Shown here: positions 45,746-52,690 of the stretch, in pieces
Layout: the number at the start of each line of letters is the position of its first letter
Position numbering within the stretch: position 1 is the stretch's first letter
From: Nitrospirae bacterium CG2_30_53_67
GTDB taxonomy: Bacteria > CG2-30-53-67
Reading direction: 5' to 3'
Length of the DNA stretch: 52,690 nt
Assembly: GCA_001873285.1 (NCBI GenBank)
Contig: MNYV01000017.1
Location: forward strand, 1-52,690
The notes under the pieces: model-generated
What the model was told of the DNA's origin: nothing
What the model saw: the letters and a program-made list of their open reading frames with translations, nothing else
Database searches by the model: none
Translations under genes and position numbers: made by a program

Positions 45746-45843
45746 ATCTCTCCCCTCGGTTCCATAGCCGACGAGATCCGATCCGGCCCTTGGAGATCAT
45801 CGTCAACCCTGCTTAAGAGCAAAGTATGGGGGTGTTTTACATA

Positions 45844-45872
45844 TGGACATTTCCCCCCCGCTGGGTTATAAT
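45844..45872 (+). promoter_or_regulatory. Promoter for the NtrY-like kinase gene
   Basis: TGGACA (45844-45849) and TATAAT (45867-45872) are 17 bases apart; the -10 is a perfect consensus. It lies 57 bases ahead of the gene. Confidence 0.7.
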
Positions 45873-45928
45873 TTTTTGAAATTTTACAGGAACATGAAAG
45901 GATAACCGCATTTCAAAGGAGGAAAAGC

Positions 45929-48151
45929 ATGGCGGATCGGCAATCCGGATCCGAGAGATCCCATTCCTCCCATCGCTTCCGTCCGAAACTGTTTGTCATC
46001 CTCGGCATCCTGGCCTTGATCGGGTTCTTTTTCAGGTTCAGATCGAAGCTTGAGAACTCGGAGAAGATCCGGATCCCGGTCTCCGATTACAGCATCCTTC
46101 TTGCTCTGGCCGTGATCATCACCATCCTCTCCCTTGTGCTCATCCTTATGGTTTTTCGAAACCTGATCAAGTATTACTTCGAGGGGAGAAAGGTTCTGCC
46201 GAGGGCCAGAATCAAGACTAAGCTCATCATCGCCTTTATCGGTTTCTCCGTGATTCCTTCCGTGCTTCTGTTCACCATCGCCAGTTTCCTGATCACCACG
46301 AGCATAGACAACTGGTTCAATAAACGCGTGGAGGATTCCCTGGAGGAGTCCATGGACGTGGCCAAGGTCTACTATAAGAATTCCGAGCTGAACGCCCTCT
46401 ATTACGGACGGCAGATCAGCGAACAGATCACGGAAAACAAGCTGCTCAACGAGGTGAATCTGAAGCGGCTTCGGGAACTCATCAACCAGAAGCAGAAAGA
46501 GTACAACCTCGGTGTGGTGGAGGTCTTTTCGGCCACGCACGAAGAGTTGGTCAAGGCCATGAACCCGGAGGTCCCTTCAAAGACCTTTGTGGGGCCGCGC
46601 TCTGAGATCATCGAGATCGGATTCAAGGGCAAGGAACACACGGAAAGCGAACCCATGGGAGAGGGGGATATCATCCGGGGCGTGGTGCCGGTGGTTTCCT
46701 CCTTTAACCGCACGGATGTGGTCGGGGTGATCGTGGTCAACTACTATGTCCAGAAGAGCCTGGCCAACAAAATGATGAACATCATCAGCGCCTTTGATGA
46801 ATATCGCAGGCAGGCAAGTTTAAAAAATCCCAAAAAGGCCCTCTACATCATGGTTCTTTTCCTGGGCACCCTGGTGATCGCCTTCTCGGCCATCTGGGTG
46901 GGGCTTTATCTGGCCCGCAAGATTACGATCCCCATCCAGGAGCTGACGGGGGCCACGCACCGGATTGCGGAGGGGGATCTGGACTTTGTGATTGATGTGG
47001 ACGCCAAGGATGAACTGGGTGTTTTGATGGACTCCTTCAACCGGATGATGAGCGATCTCAAGGGAAGCAAGGAAAATCTCGAGCGGACGAACATCGAACT
47101 CAAGGTTTCGAACGAAGAGCTGGACAGAAGGAGGAGTTACATCGAGACCATCCTGCAGAATATCGATACCGGAGTCATCTCCATGGACTGGCAGGGGCGC
47201 ATCACCACCATCAACCGGGCAGTGGAACAGATGCTGGGGATTCGGATGGTGGACGCCAGAGGAAAAGATTACCGGGACATCTTCAAGTTTCCCAAACTCC
47301 TGGAGAGCATCCAGATGGTGACGACCGGACATCAAAAGAGCTTTGGCAGGGATCTTAAGATTTCGACCGAACAAAAGACCCTGCATGTCAAGGGCCATGT
47401 CACATCGCTGGAAGACGACCGGGGAAACTATCTGGGCGCGGTCGTGGTCCTGGATGATTTCACCGAGCTGGCCAAGGCCCAGAAAGCGGCGGCATGGCGC
47501 GAGGTAGCCCGCCGGATCGCCCATGAGATCAAAAACCCGCTGACTCCGATCCAGCTTTCGGCCCAGCGGCTGCTGCGCAAGCACGAAAAGAAATCCGAGG
47601 ACCTGGATGAGGTGATCCGGGATTGTACTTCAACGATTATCAGCGAAGTGGAAGGAATGAAAAAGCTGGTGAACGAATTCTCCGAGTTCGCCAAGATGCC
47701 GGATGCGCAGCCCTCGCCCAATGATCTCCACGTCATCGTCGAGGAGGCTGCCACCCTCTATGAAGGGCACAAAGGGATCGAAATCATCAAGGAGCTGGAC
47801 GAAAAACTCCCCATCCTGAATATAGACAAAGAACAGATCCGAAGGGCCTTGATCAATCTGCTGGAGAATGCGGTGGAAGCCATGAGCGATCATGGAAGGA
47901 TCTGGATCAGAACCTGCTTCAATCCCGGCCTTAAAATGGCTACCCTGGAGGTGCGGGACGAGGGGACCGGGATCCGTCCGGAAGACAAGGAGAAACTCTT
48001 TTTGCCTTACTTCTCGAGAAAAAAATCCGGCACCGGCCTGGGGCTCTCCATCGTGGACCGTATTGTCAAGGATCATGGAGGGTATATCCGGGTGAAGGAC
48101 AATAAACCCAAGGGGACCATGTTTGTGATAGAGCTGCCGGTCGCGGCTTGA
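45929..48151 (+). CDS. NtrY-like transmembrane sensor histidine kinase
   Basis: This 740-residue kinase has the NtrY-type layout. The N-terminal TM helices are about 16-30, 46-70 and 95-118, followed by a periplasmic domain and another TM (ALYIMVLFLGTLVIAFSAIWVGLYLA). The cytoplasmic part has a HAMP (ITIPIQELTGATHRIAEGDLDF), a PAS (ILQNIDTGVISMDWQGRITTINRAVEQMLG), H-box ARRIAHEIKNPLTPIQLSAQRLLRKH, and ATPase motifs LLENAVEAM, DEGTGIRPED and GTGLGLSIVDRI. It begins with AAAGGAGGA upstream and ends at the hairpin before the partner regulator. Confidence 0.95.
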   Translation: MADRQSGSERSHSSHRFRPKLFVILGILALIGFFFRFRSKLENSEKIRIPVSDYSILLALAVIITILSLVLILMVFRNLIKYYFEGRKVLPRARIKTKLIIAFIGFSVIPSVLLFTIASFLITTSIDNWFNKRVEDSLEESMDVAKVYYKNSELNALYYGRQISEQITENKLLNEVNLKRLRELINQKQKEYNLGVVEVFSATHEELVKAMNPEVPSKTFVGPRSEIIEIGFKGKEHTESEPMGEGDIIRGVVPVVSSFNRTDVVGVIVVNYYVQKSLANKMMNIISAFDEYRRQASLKNPKKALYIMVLFLGTLVIAFSAIWVGLYLARKITIPIQELTGATHRIAEGDLDFVIDVDAKDELGVLMDSFNRMMSDLKGSKENLERTNIELKVSNEELDRRRSYIETILQNIDTGVISMDWQGRITTINRAVEQMLGIRMVDARGKDYRDIFKFPKLLESIQMVTTGHQKSFGRDLKISTEQKTLHVKGHVTSLEDDRGNYLGAVVVLDDFTELAKAQKAAAWREVARRIAHEIKNPLTPIQLSAQRLLRKHEKKSEDLDEVIRDCTSTIISEVEGMKKLVNEFSEFAKMPDAQPSPNDLHVIVEEAATLYEGHKGIEIIKELDEKLPILNIDKEQIRRALINLLENAVEAMSDHGRIWIRTCFNPGLKMATLEVRDEGTGIRPEDKEKLFLPYFSRKKSGTGLGLSIVDRIVKDHGGYIRVKDNKPKGTMFVIELPVAA

Positions 48152-48181
48152 AAATGCAAAGCATCCGCTTTGCATTTTCAA
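48148..48181. promoter_or_regulatory. Perfect hairpin between the NtrY-like and NtrX-like genes
   Basis: A 15-bp perfect inverted repeat (TTGAAAATGCAAAGC / GCTTTGCATTTTCAA) has a 4-base loop, ATCC. It includes the kinase stop codon (TGA 48149-48151) and ends about 30 bases before the regulator start. Without a T-run it is not a normal terminator; it may limit read-through, stabilise the upstream RNA or be an RNase site. Confidence 0.6.
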
Positions 48182-48211
48182 TGGGAAAAGAACCTCAATG
48201 AAGGAATGTCT

Positions 48212-49588
48212 ATGGCCAAGGCGCGGATTCTTTTAGTGGATGACGAAGTCAGCATCTTGAAATCTCTGACCCATGTGCTCGAGGACGAGGGGTATGAGGT
48301 GGTCTCTGCCGGGTCCGGGGAAGAAGCGCTGAAGATTTTCGGGGATGTGTCGCCCGATGTCACCCTTCTGGATGTCTGGCTCCCGAGTATGGACGGGATC
48401 GAGGTCTTAAGAAAGATTAAGGAAAACGACCCGGATGCCGTCATCATCATGATGTCCGGTCATGGCACCATCGATACGGCCGTCCGGTCCACCAAGTTCG
48501 GCGCCTACGACTTCATCGAAAAACCCCTATCCGTGGACAAGCTGGATATCGTGATCCAGAACGCCCTGGAAAAGAAGAGGCTCGAAGATGAGAACCGCGC
48601 CCTCCGAGGGCGTCTGATCCAGGGGTATGAGATTGTTGGGGAGACGCCGGTCATACTCGAATTAAAAGAGCAGATCAAGATCGCCGGGCCCAGTAACGGC
48701 AGGGTCCTGATCTACGGAGAGAACGGGACCGGCAAGGAACTGATCGCCCGCCAGATCCATTTCCAAAGCGATCGGAGGGATAATCCCTTTGTGGAGGTCA
48801 ACTGCGCGGCCATCCCGCAGGAGCTGATCGAATCGGAACTCTTCGGCCACGAGAAAGGATCTTTCACCGGGGCGACCAGCATGCGGAAGGGGAAGTTCGA
48901 ACTGGCGGACCAGGGGACGCTCTTTCTGGACGAGATCGGCGATATGACTCTGGCCACACAGGCCAAGGTCCTCCGCGTCCTGCAGGAGCAGACCGTCCAG
49001 CGGGTGGGGGGGACCAAGACCATCGAAGTGGATGTGCGCGTAATTGCCGCCTCAAACAAGGACCTTGAAAAGGAGATCAAAGAAGGGCGTTTCCGGGATG
49101 ATCTTTTCTACCGGCTGAATGTCATCCCCATGTATATGCCTCCGCTCCGGGAAAGGCCCGGGGACATCCCTCTTCTGGTTCAGTATTTTATCCATGAGTA
49201 TGCGCAGAAGAACGGGGTCAGGCCCAAAGAGATTCTCAAGGAAGGGATGAACCTCCTGATGCAGTACGACTGGCCGGGAAACGTGCGGGAGCTTAAGAAC
49301 ATCGTGGAACGGATCATGATCATGGTGCAGCAAGATACGATCGGACCGGAGAATATTCCCGTGGGGATCCGCGGTGCGGCCGGCAGGGCCAAGGTCATGC
49401 ATTATTCCGGGACCCTGAGAGAGGCCAGGCAGGAATTTGAGCTGGACTATATCCTCCAGAAGCTTCAGGAGAATGACTGGAATATCTCCCAGACCGCGAA
49501 GGTCCTGGAGATCGAGAGAAGCAATCTTCACCGGAAGATCAAAAAACTCGGACTGGAAGAGAAAAGGTCTTCGGGGATGCAGCGCTAA
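48212..49588 (+). CDS. NtrX-like sigma54-dependent response regulator
   Basis: This 458-residue regulator starts MAKARILLVDDEVSILKSL at ATG 48212, six bases after AAGGA; an upstream ATG at 48170 lies inside the hairpin and is unlikely. The receiver has TLLDVWLPSMDG (phospho-Asp) and FIEKPLSVDKL. The AAA+ domain has YGENGTGKELIARQIH (Walker A), ESELFGHEKGSFTGATS (GSFTGA in place of GAFTGA, with the sigma54-contacting Thr kept) and [12 protein letters not shown] Fis-type HTH (NISQTAKVLEIERSNLHRKIKKLG) follows. Partner of the upstream kinase. Confidence 0.95.
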   Translation: MAKARILLVDDEVSILKSLTHVLEDEGYEVVSAGSGEEALKIFGDVSPDVTLLDVWLPSMDGIEVLRKIKENDPDAVIIMMSGHGTIDTAVRSTKFGAYDFIEKPLSVDKLDIVIQNALEKKRLEDENRALRGRLIQGYEIVGETPVILELKEQIKIAGPSNGRVLIYGENGTGKELIARQIHFQSDRRDNPFVEVNCAAIPQELIESELFGHEKGSFTGATSMRKGKFELADQGTLFLDEIGDMTLATQAKVLRVLQEQTVQRVGGTKTIEVDVRVIAASNKDLEKEIKEGRFRDDLFYRLNVIPMYMPPLRERPGDIPLLVQYFIHEYAQKNGVRPKEILKEGMNLLMQYDWPGNVRELKNIVERIMIMVQQDTIGPENIPVGIRGAAGRAKVMHYSGTLREARQEFELDYILQKLQENDWNISQTAKVLEIERSNLHRKIKKLGLEEKRSSGMQR

Positions 49589-50697
49589 CAGGATGCCGCT
49601 TCCAGGGGGATCGTGACTTCCCGGGTCAGATCCTCAATGAGATCCTTGACATGGACCAGTTTTTTAATACGCCACCCGTTACTCCCGGAGAAGAACAGCC
49701 CGGTATCCACCTTCCCCCATACGGCATCGCCTAATCTATCGGCAATGCAAAAGCCCACCTGTTTGGACTTTTCCCCGTGGTTGCAGACCGAGATGCAGTT
49801 GGAGATGCACTGGATTTTTGGAGAGGAGCCTTGCTTGATGGCATGGTGGAGAGGGGTGAGGATGCCTCTTGCAGGATACCCTACCGGGGATTTCATCAGG
49901 AAAATATCCTGCTTCCTTGAATTTACGATGACCTGTTTGAATTCATCCGGCGCGTCGCACTCGTAGGTTCCGATGAACCGGGTGGCCATCTGAACACCGG
50001 CGGCCCCCTTCGAGATGAACTTTTCGATATCCGCCCTATCCCAGATCCCGCCCGCAGGGATGACCGGGAAGTCGCCCCATTTCCTGGCCTCGTCCAGGAC
50101 CTTGGGAAAGATATTTTCTAAAGCGTATTCAGGATCTTCACACTGCTCAAACGTATATCCCTGGTGTCCGCCGGACTTGGGTCCTTCCATGACCACCGCA
50201 TCGGGAAGGCGGTTGTAGCGGCGGAGCCAGCTTTTGCAGATGATGCCGAGAACCCGTGCCGATGAGACAATGGGAATGAGGGCGATATCCGCATCGCCCG
50301 CATATTCGGGAAGACGCAACGGGATTCCTGCGCCGGAGATGATCAGATCGGCCCCCGCATCTATCGCATCCCTGACCACCCTTCCGTAATCCGTGATGCA
50401 GTACAGGATATTCACCCCGACCGCTCCGTTCCCCTCGGCGATCTCCTTGGCTCGTTTGACAATCCGGATCAGGGATTCGCGATGGTGCAGATTGGCCGGG
50501 CTCAACGGCCGCCCCTGGAAAGTCTTCACAAAGTCGGGATACCGATAACCGGTGCAGACCCCTGAGACGATCCCGATGCACCCGTTTTTAGCCACGTTTC
50601 CAGCGAGGTTATCCCAGGATATGCCGACCCCCATCCCTCCCTGGATAATCGGACGGGGCACATGGATATTTTTGATTTTCAACGATGGAAGCTTCAA
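49585..50697 (-). CDS. Nitronate monooxygenase / FabK-like flavoprotein
   Basis: This FMN-dependent TIM-barrel enzyme has the group's signature IQGGMGVGIS, GIVSGVCTGYRYPDF, GVNILYCITDYG and a GGHQGY (His) site, and the C-terminal ISVCNHGEKSKQVGFCIADRL region. It could oxidise nitronates or act as an enoyl-ACP reductase. The frame is open to ATG 50784, but that start lies in repeat copy D. The TTG at 50697 follows AGGAG at five bases and gives the family-normal start LKLPSLKIKNIHVPRPIIQGG, with 370 residues. The gene ends tail-to-tail with the NtrX-like gene (4-base overlap). Confidence 0.9.
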   Translation of the reverse strand: MKLPSLKIKNIHVPRPIIQGGMGVGISWDNLAGNVAKNGCIGIVSGVCTGYRYPDFVKTFQGRPLSPANLHHRESLIRIVKRAKEIAEGNGAVGVNILYCITDYGRVVRDAIDAGADLIISGAGIPLRLPEYAGDADIALIPIVSSARVLGIICKSWLRRYNRLPDAVVMEGPKSGGHQGYTFEQCEDPEYALENIFPKVLDEARKWGDFPVIPAGGIWDRADIEKFISKGAAGVQMATRFIGTYECDAPDEFKQVIVNSRKQDIFLMKSPVGYPARGILTPLHHAIKQGSSPKIQCISNCISVCNHGEKSKQVGFCIADRLGDAVWGKVDTGLFFSGSNGWRIKKLVHVKDLIEDLTREVTIPLEAASC

Positions 50698-50771
50698 TAA
50701 TGCTCCTGCTTTAAAACATTGATCCTGCAGGTGGGGATGATTGGATACAAATGCGCCTTCTTTTAATTTAA

Positions 50772-51126
50772 GTTCTTCTCCCATATAGAGGGTAAGAAGG
50801 GTTCGAGGATTCCAGGGTTACGCTTCGCGTGCACCGCTTTTCTCTATCCTTGCCGTCTGCGACGGCTACTACACTGAGGTATCTTGGGGTCAAGGGGTCA
50901 AGTGTTTGTTTTTCAGTGATTTGATCAGAGCCTTGAGCATTCGCTCAACCTCCTCGATATCACTATCTTTTTCAGGAAATTTTTTTGCTATTTTGTAAAT
51001 CTCCAAGCATAATTGATAAGACTTCTGCCAAACCGTTAACTACCCTGTAGTATTTGATCGCTTCACTTGACCCCTGGAATCCTTGACCCCTTGACCCCTG
51101 ATGTTTTCACCCGTTCTTTTGGAGAT
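50772..51126 (-). repeat. Family 1 dispersed repeat, copy D, with the longest four-helix-bundle remnant
   Basis: In the minus orientation it runs from ATCTCCAAAAGAACGGGTGAAAAC to the end AGAGGG-type TIR with GGGAGAAGAAC. It includes the internal TTACGCTTCGCGTGC module and, at 51039-50890 on the minus strand, a 49-codon frame without a start codon (LTVWQKSYQLCLEIYKI to EEVERMLKALIKSLKNKHLTP). It fills the gap upstream of the FabK-like gene; no other gene is in 50785-51274. Confidence 0.85.
50890..51039 (-). pseudogene. Four-helix-bundle (23S rRNA intervening sequence, S23) protein remnant
   Basis: The frame reads LTVWQKSYQLCLEIYKI, KKFPE, then EEVERMLKALIKSL. The first part is the diagnostic start of S23-type four-helix-bundle proteins (L-x-V-W-Q-K-S), and the last part matches their C-terminal helix (normally EI-x-x-ML-x-x-LI-x-x-L). 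The two middle helices are missing, and a TAG precedes it with no start codon, so it is an internally deleted pseudogene within repeat copy D. Confidence 0.7.
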
Positions 51127-51274
51127 GATTTTTAATTCGGAAATGCACAATAGCATAATTCATCGCCGTTTCAAAGGAAAAAATCAACGTGAGGCGGAGA
51201 CATTTATGGACAGGGAGTTGAAGGAACAGGCAGGGTGGTTCAGGGACTGAGAAAGACCTTGAATTAAAGGGATA

Positions 51275-51610
51275 TTACCTGGGCTGGCCCGCCCCGGCCA
51301 AGGCCCGGATGAAGGCGTCCACGACCGATGGATCGAACTGTCTCCCCTTGTTCCGGATAAGTTCTTCAACGGCTTCCTTGTCTCCTCTGCCTTTGCGGTG
51401 CGACCTGTCATGGCACATGGCCACATAGGCATCGGCAACGGCGATGATCCGGGCTCCGATGGGGATCCTCTCCCCGCGGATCCTGGAGGGATATCCCGAA
51501 CCGTTAAACCACTCGTGGTGGTGCAGGATGATCAGCCGCTCCCGGTCGAGGAAGCTGACGTGCTGAAGCATGGTCACGCCGATAGCAGGATGTTTCCGGA
51601 TGCATTCCAC
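51275..51610 (-). pseudogene. HD-GYP domain protein, C-terminal fragment
   Basis: The 111-residue frame is the second half of an HD-GYP c-di-GMP phosphodiesterase domain: KHPAIGVTMLQHVSFLDRERLIILHHHEWFNGSGYPSRIRGERIPIGARIIAVADAYVAM. The HHE-x3-GxGYP signature and later helix are kept. The N-terminal HD pair is missing; a TAG lies just upstream in frame, and the frame starts at GTG with no ribosome-binding site. It is a remnant. The 51127-51274 stretch holds nothing recognisable. Confidence 0.75.
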
Positions 51611-51790
51611 GATGATTTGCTATCCATTTAGTCTTTTAGTATCTTTATTTATTTTATCTATCGGATAAAATGGGCCAGAACTTGAGCAGGTCTGGAAAAA
51701 TCAGGTCAGCCGCCCTGGCCCCGGATTTTTACCTGGATTCTTACAGGAATGGCTTGGCGGGAAGGATGACATGGGGTATACTCCCCGCAG

Positions 51791-52639
51791 ATGAGAAAAT
51801 TCTTATTTTTCAACTGGATATTACTGGTTGTCATGGGATGCAGCGTGCCGATTGAGAGCGGATTCATCTACTTCCCGGATGCTCATGTGGCCGGCACGCC
51901 CTCGGATGTGGGGCTTGCCTATGAGGAGGTCTTTATCCGGACCGGAGACGGGGTCAGGATTTGCGCCTGGTATGTTCCCTGTGAAGGGGCGGAAGCGACC
52001 CTGCTCTGGTTTCACGGAAATGCCGGGAACATCGGGGACCGTGTGGAACTGCTCAAAATTTACCATGATGCGTGGCGGGTCAATCAGATGATCGTGGACT
52101 ACCGGGGGTATGGGAAGAGTGGCGGGAAGGTCTCTGAACAGGGGACCTATGAAGATGCCCGTTCAGCCCTCCGCTATCTTGCCTCGGACAAGGGGGTCTC
52201 GCCTATGGCGTTGATCCTCTTCGGGGAATCCCTCGGGTCAGCCGTGGCCGTTCAGATGGCCATGGAGTCTCCCTGCGCAGGCCTGATTCTGGAATCGCCC
52301 TTTACCTCGGTCCGCGACATGGCGGAGGTCCACTATCCCGTTCTGGGCCGTCTTATCCCCTTCCGCATCCGCTACGATTCCATCGGAAAGATCGGCAAGG
52401 TTCATGTTCCCCTGTTGATTCTCCACGGGGACCGGGATGACATCGTTCCCTATAAACTGGGAAAGAGGCTTTTTGATGCAGCCAATGAACCCAAGACCTT
52501 TTTCACGGTCCGGGATGCCGGACACAACGATATCCTGGTCTGGGTGAAGGAGTCCTTCCATGAGACGGTGAGAAAATTTATTCATGACTCGCTTAGTGGT
52601 CCTGTTCGTAAATATGGTGACGTACCGAGAGGGTCGTAG
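51791..52639 (+). CDS. Alpha/beta hydrolase lipoprotein (BEM46/YfhR-like)
   Basis: This 282-residue serine hydrolase of the BEM46/YfhR type has a lipoprotein signal peptide MRKFLFFNWILLVVMGC (Cys17). The core motifs are LLWFHGNAGNIGDR (oxyanion), DYRGYGKSGG, the nucleophile elbow FGESLGSA (Ser147), LILHGDRDDIVP (Asp) and AGHNDIL (His). Substrate unknown. The last 14 residues (SGPVRKYGDVPRGS) and the stop codon come from MITE copy 3 inserted at 52596, so the native C-terminus is cut, probably by only a few residues. Confidence 0.85.
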   Translation: MRKFLFFNWILLVVMGCSVPIESGFIYFPDAHVAGTPSDVGLAYEEVFIRTGDGVRICAWYVPCEGAEATLLWFHGNAGNIGDRVELLKIYHDAWRVNQMIVDYRGYGKSGGKVSEQGTYEDARSALRYLASDKGVSPMALILFGESLGSAVAVQMAMESPCAGLILESPFTSVRDMAEVHYPVLGRLIPFRIRYDSIGKIGKVHVPLLILHGDRDDIVPYKLGKRLFDAANEPKTFFTVRDAGHNDILVWVKESFHETVRKFIHDSLSGPVRKYGDVPRGS

Positions 52640-52690
52640 GGTGGTCTCATCAAGGCGCGCGACTGAGGCGTACCCCTCTGGTACACTGTA
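52596..52690. mobile_element. Family 2 MITE, copy 3 (cut by window end)
   Basis: The left 95 bases match copies 1 and 2, starting GTGGTCCTGTTCGTAAATA after TTA (52593-52595). The right end lies beyond the window. It is inserted in the 3' end of the hydrolase gene. Confidence 0.85.

Noticed and set aside
51670-51855. 61-codon frame before the hydrolase
   Set aside because: No ribosome-binding site, overlaps the hydrolase signal peptide in another frame.

Overview
The window is a mostly housekeeping chromosome segment from a diderm (Gram-negative) bacterium. It carries a complete Tol-Pal operon, several lipoproteins with clear lipoboxes, an Slp family outer-membrane lipoprotein and two NtrC-class two-component systems. 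Gene content and neighbourhoods fit the deltaproteobacterial/Desulfobacterota-Nitrospirota-like lineages: a fused TIGR03960/TIGR03936 radical SAM protein followed by RNase G, a class V aminotransferase-serA-purA block, NtrY/NtrX-like pairs, and groESL under a CIRCE operator. I cannot name a genus from sequence alone. There are no rRNA genes, CRISPR arrays, phage genes or intact transposases.

Layout. 1-0.45 kb: a non-coding dispersed repeat (family 1). 0.45-8.8 kb (minus strand): Hsp20, a peptide-binding lipoprotein, secG, a small secreted protein with its anti-sigma/ECF sigma pair, tpiA, pgk behind a good sigma70 promoter, a TPR lipoprotein-like exported protein whose 5' end overlaps a cluster of DnaA-box-like repeats, a YfcE-type phosphoesterase and Slp. 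9.5-17.2 kb (plus): polyprenyl diphosphate synthase, ApbE, a hotdog thioesterase and tolQ-tolR-tolA-tolB-pal-cpoB. 17.1-19 kb: PilZ protein, a 27-codon basic micro-ORF, HAD phosphatase and a second, solitary GroES. 19.2-20.2 kb: a tRNA array (Lys, Glu, Val, Asp) with two degenerate tRNA-like copies, one split by a MITE, and a truncated GIY-YIG gene. 20.2-25.3 kb (minus): purA, serA, class V aminotransferase, EamA transporter. 25.7-36.1 kb (plus): NCS2-like permease, a repeat-rich gap, the radical SAM fusion, rng, and a HAMP/PAS histidine kinase with its NtrC-type regulator. 36.4-39.3 kb: an unusual three-gene cassette (below). 39.3-45.5 kb: groEL-groES, a single-AAA+ Clp-like ATPase, acpS, manC, gap. 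45.6-50.8 kb: tRNA-Ala, an NtrY/NtrX-like pair and a FabK/nitronate monooxygenase-like enzyme. 51.2-52.7 kb: a decayed HD-GYP fragment and an alpha/beta hydrolase lipoprotein whose 3' end has been replaced by a MITE.

Two themes stand out. First, the window is peppered with non-autonomous repeats. Family 1 (four copies) has imperfect AGTGGGTRAAAA ends, and two copies carry decaying remnants of a four-helix-bundle (23S rRNA intervening-sequence, S23-type) gene. Family 2 (three copies) is a MITE of about 162 bp with long inverted ends and 3-bp TWA target duplications. Family 3 has GGGTSTGCGACAAA ends, with one site holding only the two ends joined. These repeats alter genes: one splits a tRNA-like copy, one supplies the C-terminus and stop codon of a hydrolase, one supplies an in-frame upstream ATG to a FabK-like gene, and two sit inside probable operons.

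Second, 36.4-39.3 kb encodes a ParA ATPase fused to an AMPK-beta-type glycogen-binding (CBM48) domain, a MinD/ParA-like protein that has lost its Walker A motif but begins with a ParB-like GRRLGRGLEEI peptide, and a small protein of unknown function. I consider this the best candidate for an under-described system: possibly a ParA-type positioning device for glycogen or another polysaccharide-linked cargo, next to chaperonin genes and a Clp-like unfoldase with a novel N-terminal domain.
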